Assembly: GCA_013398055.1 (NCBI GenBank) | Contig: VZRS01002399.1 | Location: 245-64,244 of the forward strand | Origin: Ifrita kowaldi | Lineage: Eukaryota > Chordata > Aves > Passeriformes > Cinclosomatidae | Reading direction: 5' to 3' | Length of the DNA: 64,000 bases | Shown here: in pieces, positions 40,101 through 52,835 of the stretch | Layout: each line of letters starts with the position of its first letter | Position numbering within the stretch: the stretch's first letter is position 1 | Program-made: the position numbers and the translations under genes | The notes under the pieces: model-generated | Database searches by the model: none | Told to the model about the DNA's origin: nothing | Seen by the model: the letters and a program-made list of their open reading frames with translations, nothing else

Positions 40101-43100
40101 TCCAGTTGCCAGACTCCTTTACATGGGTGGAAGCTGCAGTGCATCTGAAACTGCTGCCAGTCATATAAAAGCAACATCTGATAGATGATGACAGAGTTGA
40201 ACTTAAAAAACAATAAAGAACAAAGAATTATGTACAGTCACAGCTGAAAAATTTGTTTGCTACTTTTCATGCTTGTCCTAAATCCCTAATCAGTATCAAT
40301 GAGCTGGCAGAGGGAAGAGGACATGGTTTTAATTTATTTAGGTTACTAGACTAAGCTGGTGAAGTGCTCTAAGTGGATTCTTTGCTCCTCTCTGATGTTT
40401 TCACCACTAAAACATTTCCTTTTCTTTGCTCGGCTCTACTTACCCCAATATATTTTTCTTGATTTGTTGGGATACTTACCTGATTAAAGTATTCCTTCTC
40501 CATATCCTTAATTGGGTGTTTATGTAAATGCTGTATGTGGAATGTATTCTTTAAATCAAGCACCCTATTTGCTACAGAAGATGTGAAACTATGACCTTAC
40601 ATGTTTTAGGATTCCTGAATACTTACGGGTTGTACTTGAGGGAGATTCATGGCTTTACACTTATTGAAAACTCACACTCTTTATTTCGAAGCAGATGAGT
40701 ACAACTGGCACACAGTTGATGAGCTCTGAGAAATTCACTATAAAATTATGCCTCTAAATTTTCCAAGTGTAAAAACAAACAACAAAGAAGCCCAGCTTGT
40801 TCGAATCAGATATTAAATTAGTTATTCAGTCTTTCCCATTCATCCTTTCAGATTGTCCAGACGCTTCATGTCAACAGTTTTACCTGACTGTTTATTAGAA
40901 TGCTAACAGTGGAGCAATTGAGCACAGTTGTAAAGCATTTACTGGCAGCATTTCATTATAAGTAAATGTAACAGCCAAGGAAAAAGAGAGACCAACCTGC
41001 CTTCCTTGCCTAGCAAGTGCTCTCTATAGCAATTCGTTTATGGAATGATAGAAGATCACAGTTCTCATACTGTAAATAACTTTATCCTTTTTCTTAGTGG
41101 AATCAATGAGTCTTCTGCATGCAGAAAAATTATTAAAAATTCTCTACTAATAGTTTTTAAAAAAAAGGTAAATCTTTATCTTCCAGTTAAATACCATGTA
41201 ACAGCAGCAATAGCTTCTGAACTTCGTTTTTGATACAGGTAATAGCAGTATGGCTTAATAATTCATACCTTAAATAGAATATTTTATATAGACACTTTAT
41301 GTATTTCTACACAATTAAGATAGCAAACTAAGATCTCTCTGTGCATCCTAACAGTCCAGAGAACAAATGCAACCTCTGATAGGTAGAAAATGTCCCATTT
41401 TGCGTATGATATCCTTTTGATGTGCCTTCATTTTGCCCCATTCTTCACTCTTAGGAGATGTAACAGAAATGTGCCCAGCTTTGAATGGCCAGGGACATAG
41501 ATTGGGGTTGAATAGATTTGGATCCATTCTTGTCCTTCTACGCTGAGTTATTATGTACAGCTCAACTTATTTTTCAATGTCTCTGTTTTCTCAAGAGCAG
41601 CTAGATGCCAGTGACTCTTTTATAAACCACTGCAGGATAGAAAAGCTTGTATTGCTGTCCTGGCTCCTTAAAAATAAATTAAATATTTTCTTCATCCAGC
41701 AATTTTATTTTTTTTTAAACAAATAGGACAAAAGTTTAAACTTTTCAATGAAACTAACTTAGTACCCTATGTTTTATTTTATAGGCGAAACATCTACAGA
41801 GAGTTTATTTGTGTTAGGAAGAATAATCTGCATTACTATATAGCTTCTATATTTATATCAGCTCTAATATTAGGTGTAAAAAATGCATGTTTTATCTCAA
41901 TATGTACGGTAGCAGCCCCCTGGATCTACTGACAGATCTACATTTAAAACCAAAAGCCATTTCACTTTCATTTTGTCACAGGTTTAATATTGTTTCTTTA
42001 ACTTCATAGTGGGAGGACGTGAATTTGGAAAGTGTTATAAATGGATTTTCTTGTTATTTTGTGTTCTTCTAGATAATGTTTCTTTTTTATGGTGCAATTA
42101 ATAAAGTAACCCTCTATAATCTAGTTAGATTCATTCATGTGCTGTTTTGTTTGTAAAGATGTAGTGTTGCAAATCAGCTTAATGGTTTTGCTACTCAAGG
42201 ATGGGTTTATTCCTTGAGGAGAGCAAAGCAATAGAAAAACAATGAGAGAAACAAAGTAAGGAGAAGGGTGCTGGTCTTCCTCTAGCAGCAGGGGGAATAT
42301 TGTTGTGGCTTTATCATGAAAGATAATATTTTAAAAATTTTTTACACTCTGCCTTGAAAATGCCTACAGTAATTTTGTATTTAAAAAATAAAAATCAGTG
42401 TTATGACACATTTTGTGGTAAACTGAAGGAACGTGCAGTTACTTTCATTGGTCCATATCATTATATTTTTTTCACAAATGTCTTTTTGTAAAACTAGCTG
42501 TTTTGTGAAAAAGAAAAAGATAGTGCACTGATGTGCAGCGGGGTAGGAATTCAGGCATTACAAAAGCTCAGCATACCTTATGGCAAGATACTGATATCAG
42601 TTATCTTTTTGATCACCGTTGTGTTTTCTCCAGACTTTACGGGAAAATACTTAAAAAAAATCTTTATTAAGGTTAACAGTGAACACAAACACAGAACTGG
42701 TCAGAATTCATCTGTGTCCTTATCTGGCATTTCACAAAACCACATGGGACATTTCAAACGTTCATTTTTATTTCCCAACCATAATCCATGCCGAGTTTCT
42801 TGGTCTTTCCAGATTCCCAACACTGCTCTAAGGATACTTGTGAGTTTAAATCATGCATTCCAAAAAGTCATGTGAGATAGAAGATGAGGCACAGCGCTCT
42901 CTAATGTTCCTGCCTTCTGATCCCAAGCTTGAAGATAAATAAGGAAGCCACAAAAAGTGTCGTCAGAAGGGTTTTTAATGAACTGCCCCAGCCTTTCCTG
43001 TCTGACTTTACTGTATGATTGTAGGGTGTACTATGATTGCGTTTCCCCTGCCCACCTCTTTACTTAAAAAATAAGAACACTGCTGTCTATAAAATCCTGC

Positions 43101-43587
43101 CATCTACTTCTGATGTAATTAATATGCAAGCATTTTAAGTAAAGTTTTAAAAAAATCTGCTGGTTTGATGCACCTGTGTGCAAATCTACAAAGATTTGAT
43201 CTACAAATCTAAGTAGATGTAAGGAAAATCAAGAAAATGGTTTTTTCAATAGGTTTCCTTATTGACAAAATTTGCATCAGAGAAAGATAAATCCTCAATG
43301 AATTATTAATTCTATTTACATATCCTAGAGGAAAATGCAAAAAAGGGTTTGAGACATGTCAGGAGGCAAGTTCTATGAAGTATCTTACACTGAAATCTGA
43401 TTTTGTCTGAATTTTGCTCCCTGCAAGGGAAGAAAGAAACCAGTACACTTTGATTTCTTTCTGGCCAAGTCTCTAGTAGAGTCTGCATTTTCATAAATTT
43501 CAAATACTGGGATGGAGAAAAAAATCAGTTCCATAATTTGCTTGTTGTTTGCTGTTTGCAATGAAAGTCATTGTTAATTTAGGAGCC

Positions 43588-43627
43588 TGACAGCTGTAGG
43601 ACATTTGCCATTCGGCAGCAGCTGTCA
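43588..43627. promoter_or_regulatory. 9-bp perfect inverted repeat with paired E-boxes
   Basis: TGACAGCTG at 43588-43596 is mirrored by CAGCTGTCA at 43619-43627, with a 22-base spacer. Each arm contains the E-box CAGCTG, the site class bound by bHLH factors. It could be a conserved enhancer element or a chance hairpin. Function is inferred only from the motif. Confidence 0.3.
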
Positions 43628-46600
43628 GTAGCACTCTGGTTTATTTTGTAAACAGATGTTTAATTTGACTTCAGGGCCATTGTCATTTTGTGAGGGGAAA
43701 CAAAGAGAGAAAAGGAATAGAAATAATAATGATAGTCATAATTTGATTTCCTTTCAGATCATACAGCAGAGTCACTATTGATGACATCAGAAGTGTTGTC
43801 ATTTTTTATTACTGAATGTTTGAAATCAGTTTTTTTATAACTGCCTGAAGTTGTGCATGATAATTCATGTTGAGGAAATGATTTGTCTTGTGTCAGGAAC
43901 TGAAGGTGTTATTTTAATGTACTATGATACATTTTTAAAATATGCGTTGTATTCATGAATCAAAATGTCATACTATTTCTGCAGGTTACGGATAAAGAGA
44001 TTTTGGTCTCTATGTTGAAATGAGAACTCCAGTGGGCCCACTGCCATGGAAAAAAGTTTTGCTTAATGTAGTATGGTGGTGTTCTCATTGCACATCAGTG
44101 AATGTGAAGAGCAAATTGAGTACAGTGATGATGAAAGGAGGTAATTAAAAAGCTAAGTAGTGTAATGTGGTTAATTTTTAGTTTTAGTAACAAGTGGTTT
44201 TATCCAGTATGTGTCTAGTGACTGAGACTTTAATAAAACCTGCTCTTATAACATTTTGGCAAGACCCTCCAATATTCAAAATGTCTATTGACCCAGATAA
44301 AAGAAAGGAGATTAGCAGTGAATGGTCTCACTCTTACAACACATTGGTAATTCCTAGATGTTACAAAGTCGACTTTAAGTTAGTCATAAATGTGGCACAA
44401 CTGGTTATTTGCTTCTTCATAGTACAATCAGTATTTCAAGACTGTGTTCTGTGGGGGTGTGTAAGTAAACCTGCATTTAAATGTAAGAAGCTATACTGCG
44501 TGTATGGAATGAAATTTTCATTTGAAAAACTTTTCTGGCAGGCTGATGTAAATATTTGGTGAAGTGTCTGCATGCCCACAGAAATCTAGAACAGCTCTGC
44601 AGAGCACATTTTGCAGTTAAAATTTCCAGCACAGCTCTGCTGTAGTATGAAAGGCAAATGGACGAATTAACAAGGTGCTGGATTCTGGCCATCCTTACTT
44701 GTATTGAATAGTATTTCAATTCTCATGTGAATTTGCATTTATCAGCTGGAGAGTCCCTAAGAGTGGCATGTAATATCACTAAGGGTCTCAGAACCCGAAC
44801 ACTGTATTTATCTTGATTCTTTGCTTTGTGTGAAGCACCACAAAATCAATTCTGATTTGTTTCCTTAAAGGAGCAGCTATTTGTATTATTGCAGTTCTTT
44901 AGAAATTCTGAAAGGCAGAAAAAACACCCAGAAAAGGAACTGTTCTTTGCATGAACTGGCTGATGAATTGATTGTTGTTGTCTTTCTCGTTACCACATTT
45001 GACAATACTAAGGCTATTGTGAAAGGATTGAAACACTAAATTCAACCAATAATTGGGTGGGCCATTCCTTTCTTTTCCTTGCAGTAATTAGGTACCCACT
45101 TTTCCCATCTTTTCTACATCATTAGACATGCATTAAGTATCTTTGCTCTCTGAACAGCAGCAGCCTGAATGCTTTTTGCCCTGCTTTCCCGAAGAAATGG
45201 ATTTGTTGCTCCATCAGTTCACTCCTCCAGCAGAATTTAGTTTAAAGTCTTGCAATGCACCAGAAAGCACATTTAATTTTTTTTTTTTTTAATGGTTTCT
45301 GGGTTTCATTTGCTGCAGAAAGGGCTGGGTTACAGGCTGGTGTCTAGGCAGGGACTCATCTCTGCTCCTTAGAGGGATAATGAGCTTGATGCTTTCTCAC
45401 TGCTGTATGTGGAGCCCCATGATGACCTTAATATGTACCAACTAATTTAAGTTTTACAGATTACCCATCATACAGTTTCTTCTCATAGATTTCTCTGAAA
45501 AGGGAATATACACTAGTTTTATACATGGAGAAATAAATAAGTGCTCTCTTACAATGCAACTCCCTTGCAATGGTGGCTGGAATAGATGCATGATGATACA
45601 AGAAACTCATATAAAAAATATGTTCCACATGCAGAGGCATTGAGGCACCACCATCTCATGATTGTTCATAAAGAAGTTGTCTTGCTCATCAGATTTAATT
45701 TACATAGCAAAATATTAGCAAAAGGCATTTATCTAATTTCTCTGAATTAATTGTGGGCAAAACATTGTCTTCAATATGGTGAAGAGACACAAATAGTTAT
45801 CATTCTTCCTGTTTTTATAATAGTAATCTGTGCTTCTGCCACACACAGTTCAGCTCACAAAGTGCTAAATATGTTCAGGCAAGTAACTAAAATAAAGCTA
45901 AACTGAAGAGGAGGCAAATCTGACAGGTACTTAGATAGAGATGTGTTGTTTGCATTGTCTTTTTCAGTAAACTACTTGGCTCAGTGAGAATAAAGTTCTA
46001 AGTGCTGTTCTTATAATTTTCTGGTTTTCCAGTGGCCACTCATGCCTCATAAGAAATTCAGGCTGCAATTCCCTTCTGATTAAGTGAAACTGAATTTGGT
46101 AATTGATTTTGGTAGAAAGTCAGTCAGGTGTCACTAGAACAGCATAAGATTGTGGGGCTCATCTAGGTTTTCAAAGCACCCTCAACATCAGTGTATCTGG
46201 TTTTATGTTTATATGTTTTTAGTTTTCAAAGCATGTAATTTTTTTTCTGTCTCTTTTTGAGTTTGAATGTTTGGTGGGAACAAAGACTCCCCACTGTGAT
46301 AAACAAAGTCACATAGTTATGCCTTATATTTTTGTCTAGAAGATTTGTTTTCTTTGTTGCTTCAGTTTCAAAATCTAGACCAACATTTGGAGATGTTTAA
46401 ATGGCACTGCCTGGGTGTCAAACTCATAATGGGTTCACCTGTTTCCTGTACAGGCACCTGAAGGAGCACCCCTGCTTGTCTCCACAGTGTCTGAACACTT
46501 GCTCTATTTCCTCCTGTATCTCTAATCACACTTGGTGTATCTCAATTATCCACATTAAAACATCTCCCTCTTGGAGTTTCTAATGAAGTTTAGAATCTAA

Positions 46601-46724
46601 TTAACTGTGCTTTTGTTCCAAATAAAATGTGGTAGGGCTGAATTCCAGTTCCTAGTCTATGCCTGCTTCTCAATATAAAGGGTGATTTATCATTCTAATC
46701 CCTGTCATTACTGCTTACTACTGT

Positions 46725-47006
46725 TCACAGTGCTCCTTTAATAGTCTTATTCATGTGCTCTCCTTGTCCCGATGACTGAGGGAGATACAGACTCTGCATC
46801 TTTTGCTTAATCCCTGCTCCTCTAAGCATGGTTGTAATCACTTCCTCCATGAAATGCTGATCTTTATCCGGATCAACGAGACTTCAGGAACCCCACTGAG
46901 GCAAAAAGCTTCTTGAGGCTGTAGGGTTTGTTTCCTCTCCCTGCTGCTGTATGTTGTTGTGTAGAAAATGCTTAAAATCACCGTGAAAAGGAATCACAAT
47001 CTTCCA
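46725..47006 (-). mobile_element. Endogenous retrovirus remnant: integrase catalytic core (class I/gammaretrovirus-like), inactivated
   Basis: On the minus strand a 94-codon frame, from the complement of 47006 down to a stop at 46725, carries integrase core features. An Asp at 46866-46868 is followed after exactly 35 residues by a Glu at 46758-46760, the D-x35-E spacing of retroviral integrases. Just before that Glu is PQSSGQG, the signature preceding the catalytic Glu. An upstream WKIV segment sits where the first catalytic Asp motif would be, but Val replaces the Asp. The spacing to the second Asp is too short, so an internal deletion is likely. An in-frame stop lies just 5' of the second Asp, where another frame reads better for several codons, indicating a frameshift. 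The copy is dead. The SSGQ form and context suggest a class I ERV. Confidence 0.75.
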
Positions 47007-47799
47007 AGGAGTTCCATTACCCCAGAGCGATTTGGGGCGTTAATGTTCATCATTTAAATGCAATCACACCCACAGTCTGACAATCCACTGCTGCAGCAAA
47101 GAGATATGCCTAGACTTGGTTCTTGCCCTTCCTATACATGTCTTGGACAGTTTTTGGTCCATTTCCTATTCTGTTTCTGTATCCTTCAACTCTGCCATTA
47201 CCTTATCCCTGAGAGCATTTTTCTGATTTTCATGTGTTTAGCAATTCTTCTTTCTCCATCATTTGCTTGCTCTGTTGTGGCAAAAGTGCAATCAGTGTCA
47301 CTAGTGTTGGCAGCTAATCAGACAGGAGAAGATTGTATGATTTTGGCATTTTTAGGGATGAAGTCAAGACCCTGATGTACAGGTTCCCTGCCATTGCATT
47401 CTCCAAAACTCTGTGTACCAAAATTTGGTCACAATATTTGCTGCAAATCCCTACTGTGAGGAATCTTTGCAGGCAGTGCAATTGTATGAGCTCGAGACAC
47501 TGCTCTAACACTGTTCTTAGCCACGAGCAGATGCTAAACAATGGGTAGGTGGAGAAGCTTGCTGAAAACCACCCTCATTATGTAGAGGAATTTCATGGAT
47601 TAATTCAATCTTTGTTTGATAATTATGTGTTGTATGATCAGGGTGGTCTTTCAGCTATTTCTCAAATACAAATTGAATGGGCCTTCATCCCATGTGCTGC
47701 CCCTTCAGAAGGAGGGAAGTGGAAAAGTAACCGACATCAGCCCTTTTATCTTTATTTTCTTTCATTTCTCTGCACTCCTGTCTTGCAGCATAAATGCCC

Positions 47800-47880
47800 A
47801 GCATCTCCTGGCACTCTGTGGCTGAATGTTCAGCAGGCTGTGCAGTCCCAGCTGCCAGGGAGAGCTCTCAGAACAGCCCA
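47800..47880 (-). mobile_element. Possible RNase H-like remnant of the same retrovirus
   Basis: On the minus strand the segment AAGTAQPAE resembles the region around a catalytic Glu of retroviral RNase H. It lies about 320 codons upstream of the integrase Asp, a plausible RNase H-to-integrase distance. The similarity is short and the frame is broken nearby. The sequence between here and the integrase core (47007-47800) gives no clear match. Retroviral LTRs were not identified. Confidence 0.3.
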
Positions 47881-49390
47881 GGTAGACGAGATTCAGTTGT
47901 TACAGGTGTTAATTCCTGGCAGATGAAATCTGTCTCAGCTGCACTAAAGAACTGACAAGTCTCTTCTGATGGTTCCAGTCCCTCGACTTAACCTCAACTA
48001 CTAAAGGCACTGCATCAAAATCTTCCTCAGGGAAACACATTCATAATAGTAAGGTCTCTTTTAAGGAGCAGTATTAAGCATTTTAATATTAAATTATGTT
48101 ATCTTTGTCTCAGTGGGTGTTAATTTGTTCCATTAATTGTGGTGTTCACCTTCAGGCTCCTGTCAATTCTAGTGAAGTGAAGATTTTTTTTGGATTTGAA
48201 AATATCAAATACTTTATTCCAGTCTAGATTCCTGCTACTGGCTATCCACTAATCAGTATTTTATCAGTGGGTGGGCTTTGCTTCTGACAAATAAATTTTT
48301 GCCTGTACAAGCAAATAATTTACTCATTTAAACATAATTTCTGTATATTGCTAGTTGACAACTTTTAAAAAAGTAATAGGAGATTGCAACTTCTAAACAA
48401 ATAGTAGGAGAACGATAGCTCTGTTATATTTTTTTAATCTTCGAATTCTTTTACTTCATGCTTTATAAATATTAAAGATTTTGCAAAATTTTTCTAAAGT
48501 TTTAGGGAATTTTTTCTGGCTTCTTTAACTGGGTGCTCATGGTTGTGCTGAAATTTTAATTATTTTGGTTTTTTTAATATATGAAAAAGATGGTGGTTTT
48601 TTTTTTACTGCCCCAACCTGAAATGGGGGGAAGGTGGTTCAAGAGGGGAGGGGAATATGAGTAGGACATAAAGATTAAAAACAATGCTGTAAAAGGGAAA
48701 TTAATGCTTTTGCTGTGTCTCAGCTGTCCACGTGGGTTGTGCAATAATGGCAAAATCAACAGAGGTCGAGCAGTGGCCTCAGGTCAAGTAGGAACAAGGG
48801 GACAAGTGAAGGAACACATGGGAAGTTTTGAGATGTGGCCTTTGCCTGTGTGGTTGGTTTTCTTCCCCACCCTTCCATATGAGGTAAAACAGGCTGGCAA
48901 AGGGGGCATGGCTTGAAAACCCAGAGAAATTAAGTATTTAAGGTCCCTGTGCAAGTGGGTGAGTGTCATACAGGTTGCAGAGACCTTAAGCAGAAATAAA
49001 TTGCAGCTTGATAAGGGTTTCATGTGGTTTTGGTTTTCATTTTGTTTTTAGGATTTGTTAGTTAGTGCACAAGTGCTTTGCATTGGTTCTTGTCACGAGT
49101 TAGCTCGGTTTATAGGATTTTGGGCTCACTAGCTTGAAAAAAAACCTGTAGTCTCACCTTTGGTAGATTGCTTCCATCTTACTTTACAAAACCACTACTT
49201 AGAATAACAAGATAAACCCATCCTCCAAACACTCGGCCCTATCCAATCTGTTCTGACTTTCCTTTGCACCTTTGCAGGATAACTTATAATGCTTAGCCCT
49301 GAAATTCAAGGAGATTGCTACAAAAAGTGGTGACTATCAAAATCCTTGGTGAAGATCTAGCCCATCAACAGCAATGGGCTTTAAGTGACG

Positions 49391-49470
49391 TTGCTTTTTC
49401 TTGTTTGTTTTTGGGTTTTTTTGTTTGTTTGTGGGGGTTTTTTGGTGTTTTTTTTTTTAGGGGGGTATTT
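49391..49470. repeat. T/G-rich low-complexity tract
   Basis: TTTG repeats and T runs interrupted by GGG, GGGGG and GGGGGG tracts. Four G tracts occur, but with long T loops, so a stable quadruplex is doubtful. Confidence 0.7.
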
Positions 49471-52400
49471 TGCAAGTAATAGGTCATGTCAGAAATTACA
49501 GTGTCAGTCCAACTTTTTATCCTGAAGATTTTAGATTTAACATTTATGTCCTGTGGCCATTCAAGTAAACAACAGAAAGATTTTCAGAGGAAAAATACAA
49601 GATAGCAGCATGTATAGCTGTGTTTTCCCTCAGAGCTCTTTGTTGTTTTCTATATGATGGACGAATTAGTCCTGAAGTCAGTGAGCTCCTGTGTAGGTGT
49701 GTGGTGGCGGACCCGAGTATGGCACGAAGGGCACCAGAAGGGTTTGGAAGCAAGAGGAAATTTCTAATATAAGCTTTAGAGTGCTTTGCTTTTGCTGTGG
49801 GGTTTCTCTGAACTATATTTTCTGACAGTGTATGTGAAGCGTTGAAGAATAAAACTGAAGAAGGGTACTCTGTTGTCTGTACTGAAGTTTTAGAGGTGAA
49901 CATGTTTTATTGTTTTTCATGTTAAAAGATCCTCATCTTGTGCAGGGATGTAAATGTGGAATTATGGCAACATTGATCAACTTCATGTTAATGTTACTGT
50001 GTTTTATCCAACATCAAATATCAAGTCCGGTTGGGTTGTTCAAACTGTGTTAACAACACATTTAAAAACAAACTAACGAACAAAACCCACAAAATTACAA
50101 CAGAGAAATGCATCTTCTGTTTTAGCTTCCAAGTTATGCATTAAAAAAGCAATAGTTTGCCGCAAATTTTTAGAATATTGACCCTTGTCACTGATGGCTG
50201 CTGACAGATTCGGGTGTAGATGGAGCCTGTCCCGGCTGAGAGAGCACACTTCCCTCATTGAAAATTATTTTGGAGAATGTGGTTGTCAAATATACTATCA
50301 GTGTCAAAATTGCTGGACTTCTATTAGCTAAAGCATTATATAGACTTTCAGAGGAATTTTAATTTGTTTTTAATAAAAATCTATTAAATATTAGAAAAAT
50401 AAGTAAATACTGTTGGCAAACTTCTGGGAGTTTGTGCTTTTCCTGATCTTGTAAGTGCTTGTCAGAAACACAGGGTTGGCTTTTTTATAAGGCAACATGG
50501 AAGGAAATAAAATGAGAACATCTTAAATAATGCATTTTAGAATGACAAAACCCAGAAGCACCAGCAAAATTACAGTAGATGTACATTAGTGGTTTTCACA
50601 TCACTTTCTAGTGTTAAAGTAAATGGTATATTTAGAAATTCTTTCTCTGAGGAAAAAACAACAAACCCAAAGAAGGAAACAAACTTAACATGCTGTTAAT
50701 TGTTCTCAGTAGCTTTCTGGGTTGGGAAGCAACTTATCGTACTGTAATTAAATCAGTGAGGCATGGCATAATTAAGGAAAATAATTTTGATAGCTAGAAG
50801 GGCAAGACAAGGTTAACTCCCAGGTAATATAGAGCAGGAAAAGTGTCTTATCTGCAGCTCGGTAGTTTATTATTATTTCTCAATATCCAAGTAAAACTTG
50901 GGGTATCCTCACCAGCTCTGACAAAACCTGTTTTATTCAAATGTAACTCTAATATTGTACTTAATGGTTTTGATGTAAGCTTAAAAAATGTCATAGGAAC
51001 AATTCTTACAAATCCTCTTCCTTACTTCTTTTGTCACATCACTACACCCACAGAAGTAATTTAAAATAAGAGTATTTCTTTTCATGCTAGGATTTGACAA
51101 AAGGAGTGAGGAAAATAATCTAAAGCTGTTTCTATGGAAAGAAAAAAAAAAGAAAGGAAAGAAAAAACCCTAAACTGACTCCTGTGTTTCTGGCATGAAC
51201 TGGAACATTCCCAAGGCTGGTCTGAATTGTTATGGTTTATGACATTTCCTGTTTCTTAATACCCCAAATGCAATTTCCGTGTGCTTGGCAGAGCTTTTCA
51301 CAGCAGGGTGGTACAATTGTTGTGGAACTGTGCTGCAGAGCGATGTCCTTATTCCATGGATGCCTTTCAAGGCAGCCTTTTCACACTGCCCTCAGATGTG
51401 GTCTGACCATACTGAGCCAGAACAGGTTCATTCCAAAGTAGTATTGCCAAAGCAAATATTCCAGAAGAACCAGATATTCTTTCATTTTGCTGTGAGAGCT
51501 ACAAAACAGAAATGACACTTTTTGGACAATTCATTTGGTTGGTTTTCTTTAATAAAAGCAGGTGCTGTCAGGTGTAGATATGCCTGTACCTCACAGTTTT
51601 GCTCCTTACTTTGGTGATGGAAAAGCATTAGCACAAATCCAGAAGCCTTGCCTTGAAGAATTTGGGAAACAAACAGATTTTTTGAGTCAAATTTGTTTCC
51701 TTTTTCCTTTTTGTTTTAAACCATCATTTTCTGACACTCAGAGAGAGAAAAAAGACAATAAGAAAAACAAGAAATTGAAGATCCAGTTATATATATTAAT
51801 ATGGGAGGGAAAGCAGTTGGATTACCCCTTCCTAGGTTCAGGCAGCACTGGATGTTTGAAGCAGGAGGAAGGATTTATGTAGACTAAGCAGATGTGTACC
51901 TTGTGGAAATTCTTAAAAGCTTTCTTGCCTCTCTCTAGAAGTCAGCCATTCCATTTTTAGCTGTTTATTGTAAGCCTCAAAGCCAAAGGAAAGAACCCTC
52001 AGTCCAAAGATCAGAACTTTTATAGAAGAATAAAAATTATGTCAAAAAAAAAGAAGGGGGAACAAAGGTAGTTATAAAAGCTAGCAAATACACCGAGCAG
52101 ATGGTTTTGTCTGTGTTCAGTCTAGAAGCTGATTATTAAAACAGTTAATATTTTAAAATAATTTATGATTGAGTATTTGTAAAGTTCTGTGCCTGCTTTT
52201 GGTATTTATGCAGCCATATAATGTGCCCATCCTGGTGCATTTGGAATCAGTATAAAAACTCCCATTTAAGTTGTTGGCTCACCATATAGCTTCAAACACA
52301 GCTGAAGAGACAATGACTCAGAAAGCTGTGAAGCTTTTGTTATTAGAAAAAGAACTGTTCCCCTGACATTTTACAGTGACAAGCTAACTGCAGCAAAAAG

Positions 52401-52558
52401 AATAATACAAGTACACTTCAGGCTTCAAACAATCTTCCTCTATTTCTTTTTTTCTAAAATAACTGGTAACTGCTTCTCAAACACCCATAATACGTTTGTT
52501 ATCTGCAAAATTGAGATCTTTATCAAACAGCTGATTTTGTATTTGTTTGAATTAAGAT

Positions 52559-52835
52559 AATAGAATAATTTAGGTTGGAAAGGACTTCTGGAAGTAATTT
52601 AGTCCATTTTTCTGCTTAAAGTAGGTGTTGTTGCATCAGTTTGGTTGTTCCCTCAGTAGGTTGCCAAGGCATGGATCTGATCAAGTTTTGAATATTTCCA
52701 GAGATGGAGGTTGCACAAACTGTCCAGGCAGCCCATTCCAGGGTGAAATCTCTTTGATTATCCTCATGGTGAGAGAGGTTTTCCTTGTATCTGCATGGCA
52801 TTTCTTGTGCCCCCACTTTCTGTTGCCCAGCAGGG
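52559..52835 (-). mobile_element. CR1 LINE 3'-end fragment, minus strand
   Basis: On the plus strand this reads as a CR1 tail complement: ATTTAGGTTGGAAAGGACTT, then TTGAATATTTCCAGAGATGG, TGTCCAGGCAGCCCATTCCA, and a TCTTTGATTATCCTCATGG segment ending near TTGCCCAGCAGG. This is the longest CR1 copy in the window (about 275 bp), covering the 3' UTR and perhaps the very end of the coding region. It is 5'-truncated and diverged. Short frames on the plus strand here are antisense to the element. Confidence 0.85.

Noticed and set aside
44194..44562. A 122-codon plus-strand frame in intron 3
   Set aside because: No recognisable domain, composition typical of AT-rich intron, and an overlapping minus frame that is equally meaningless.
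49391..49470. Possible G-quadruplex
   Set aside because: The G tracts are unequal and separated by long T loops, so ordinary low-complexity sequence is the better call.
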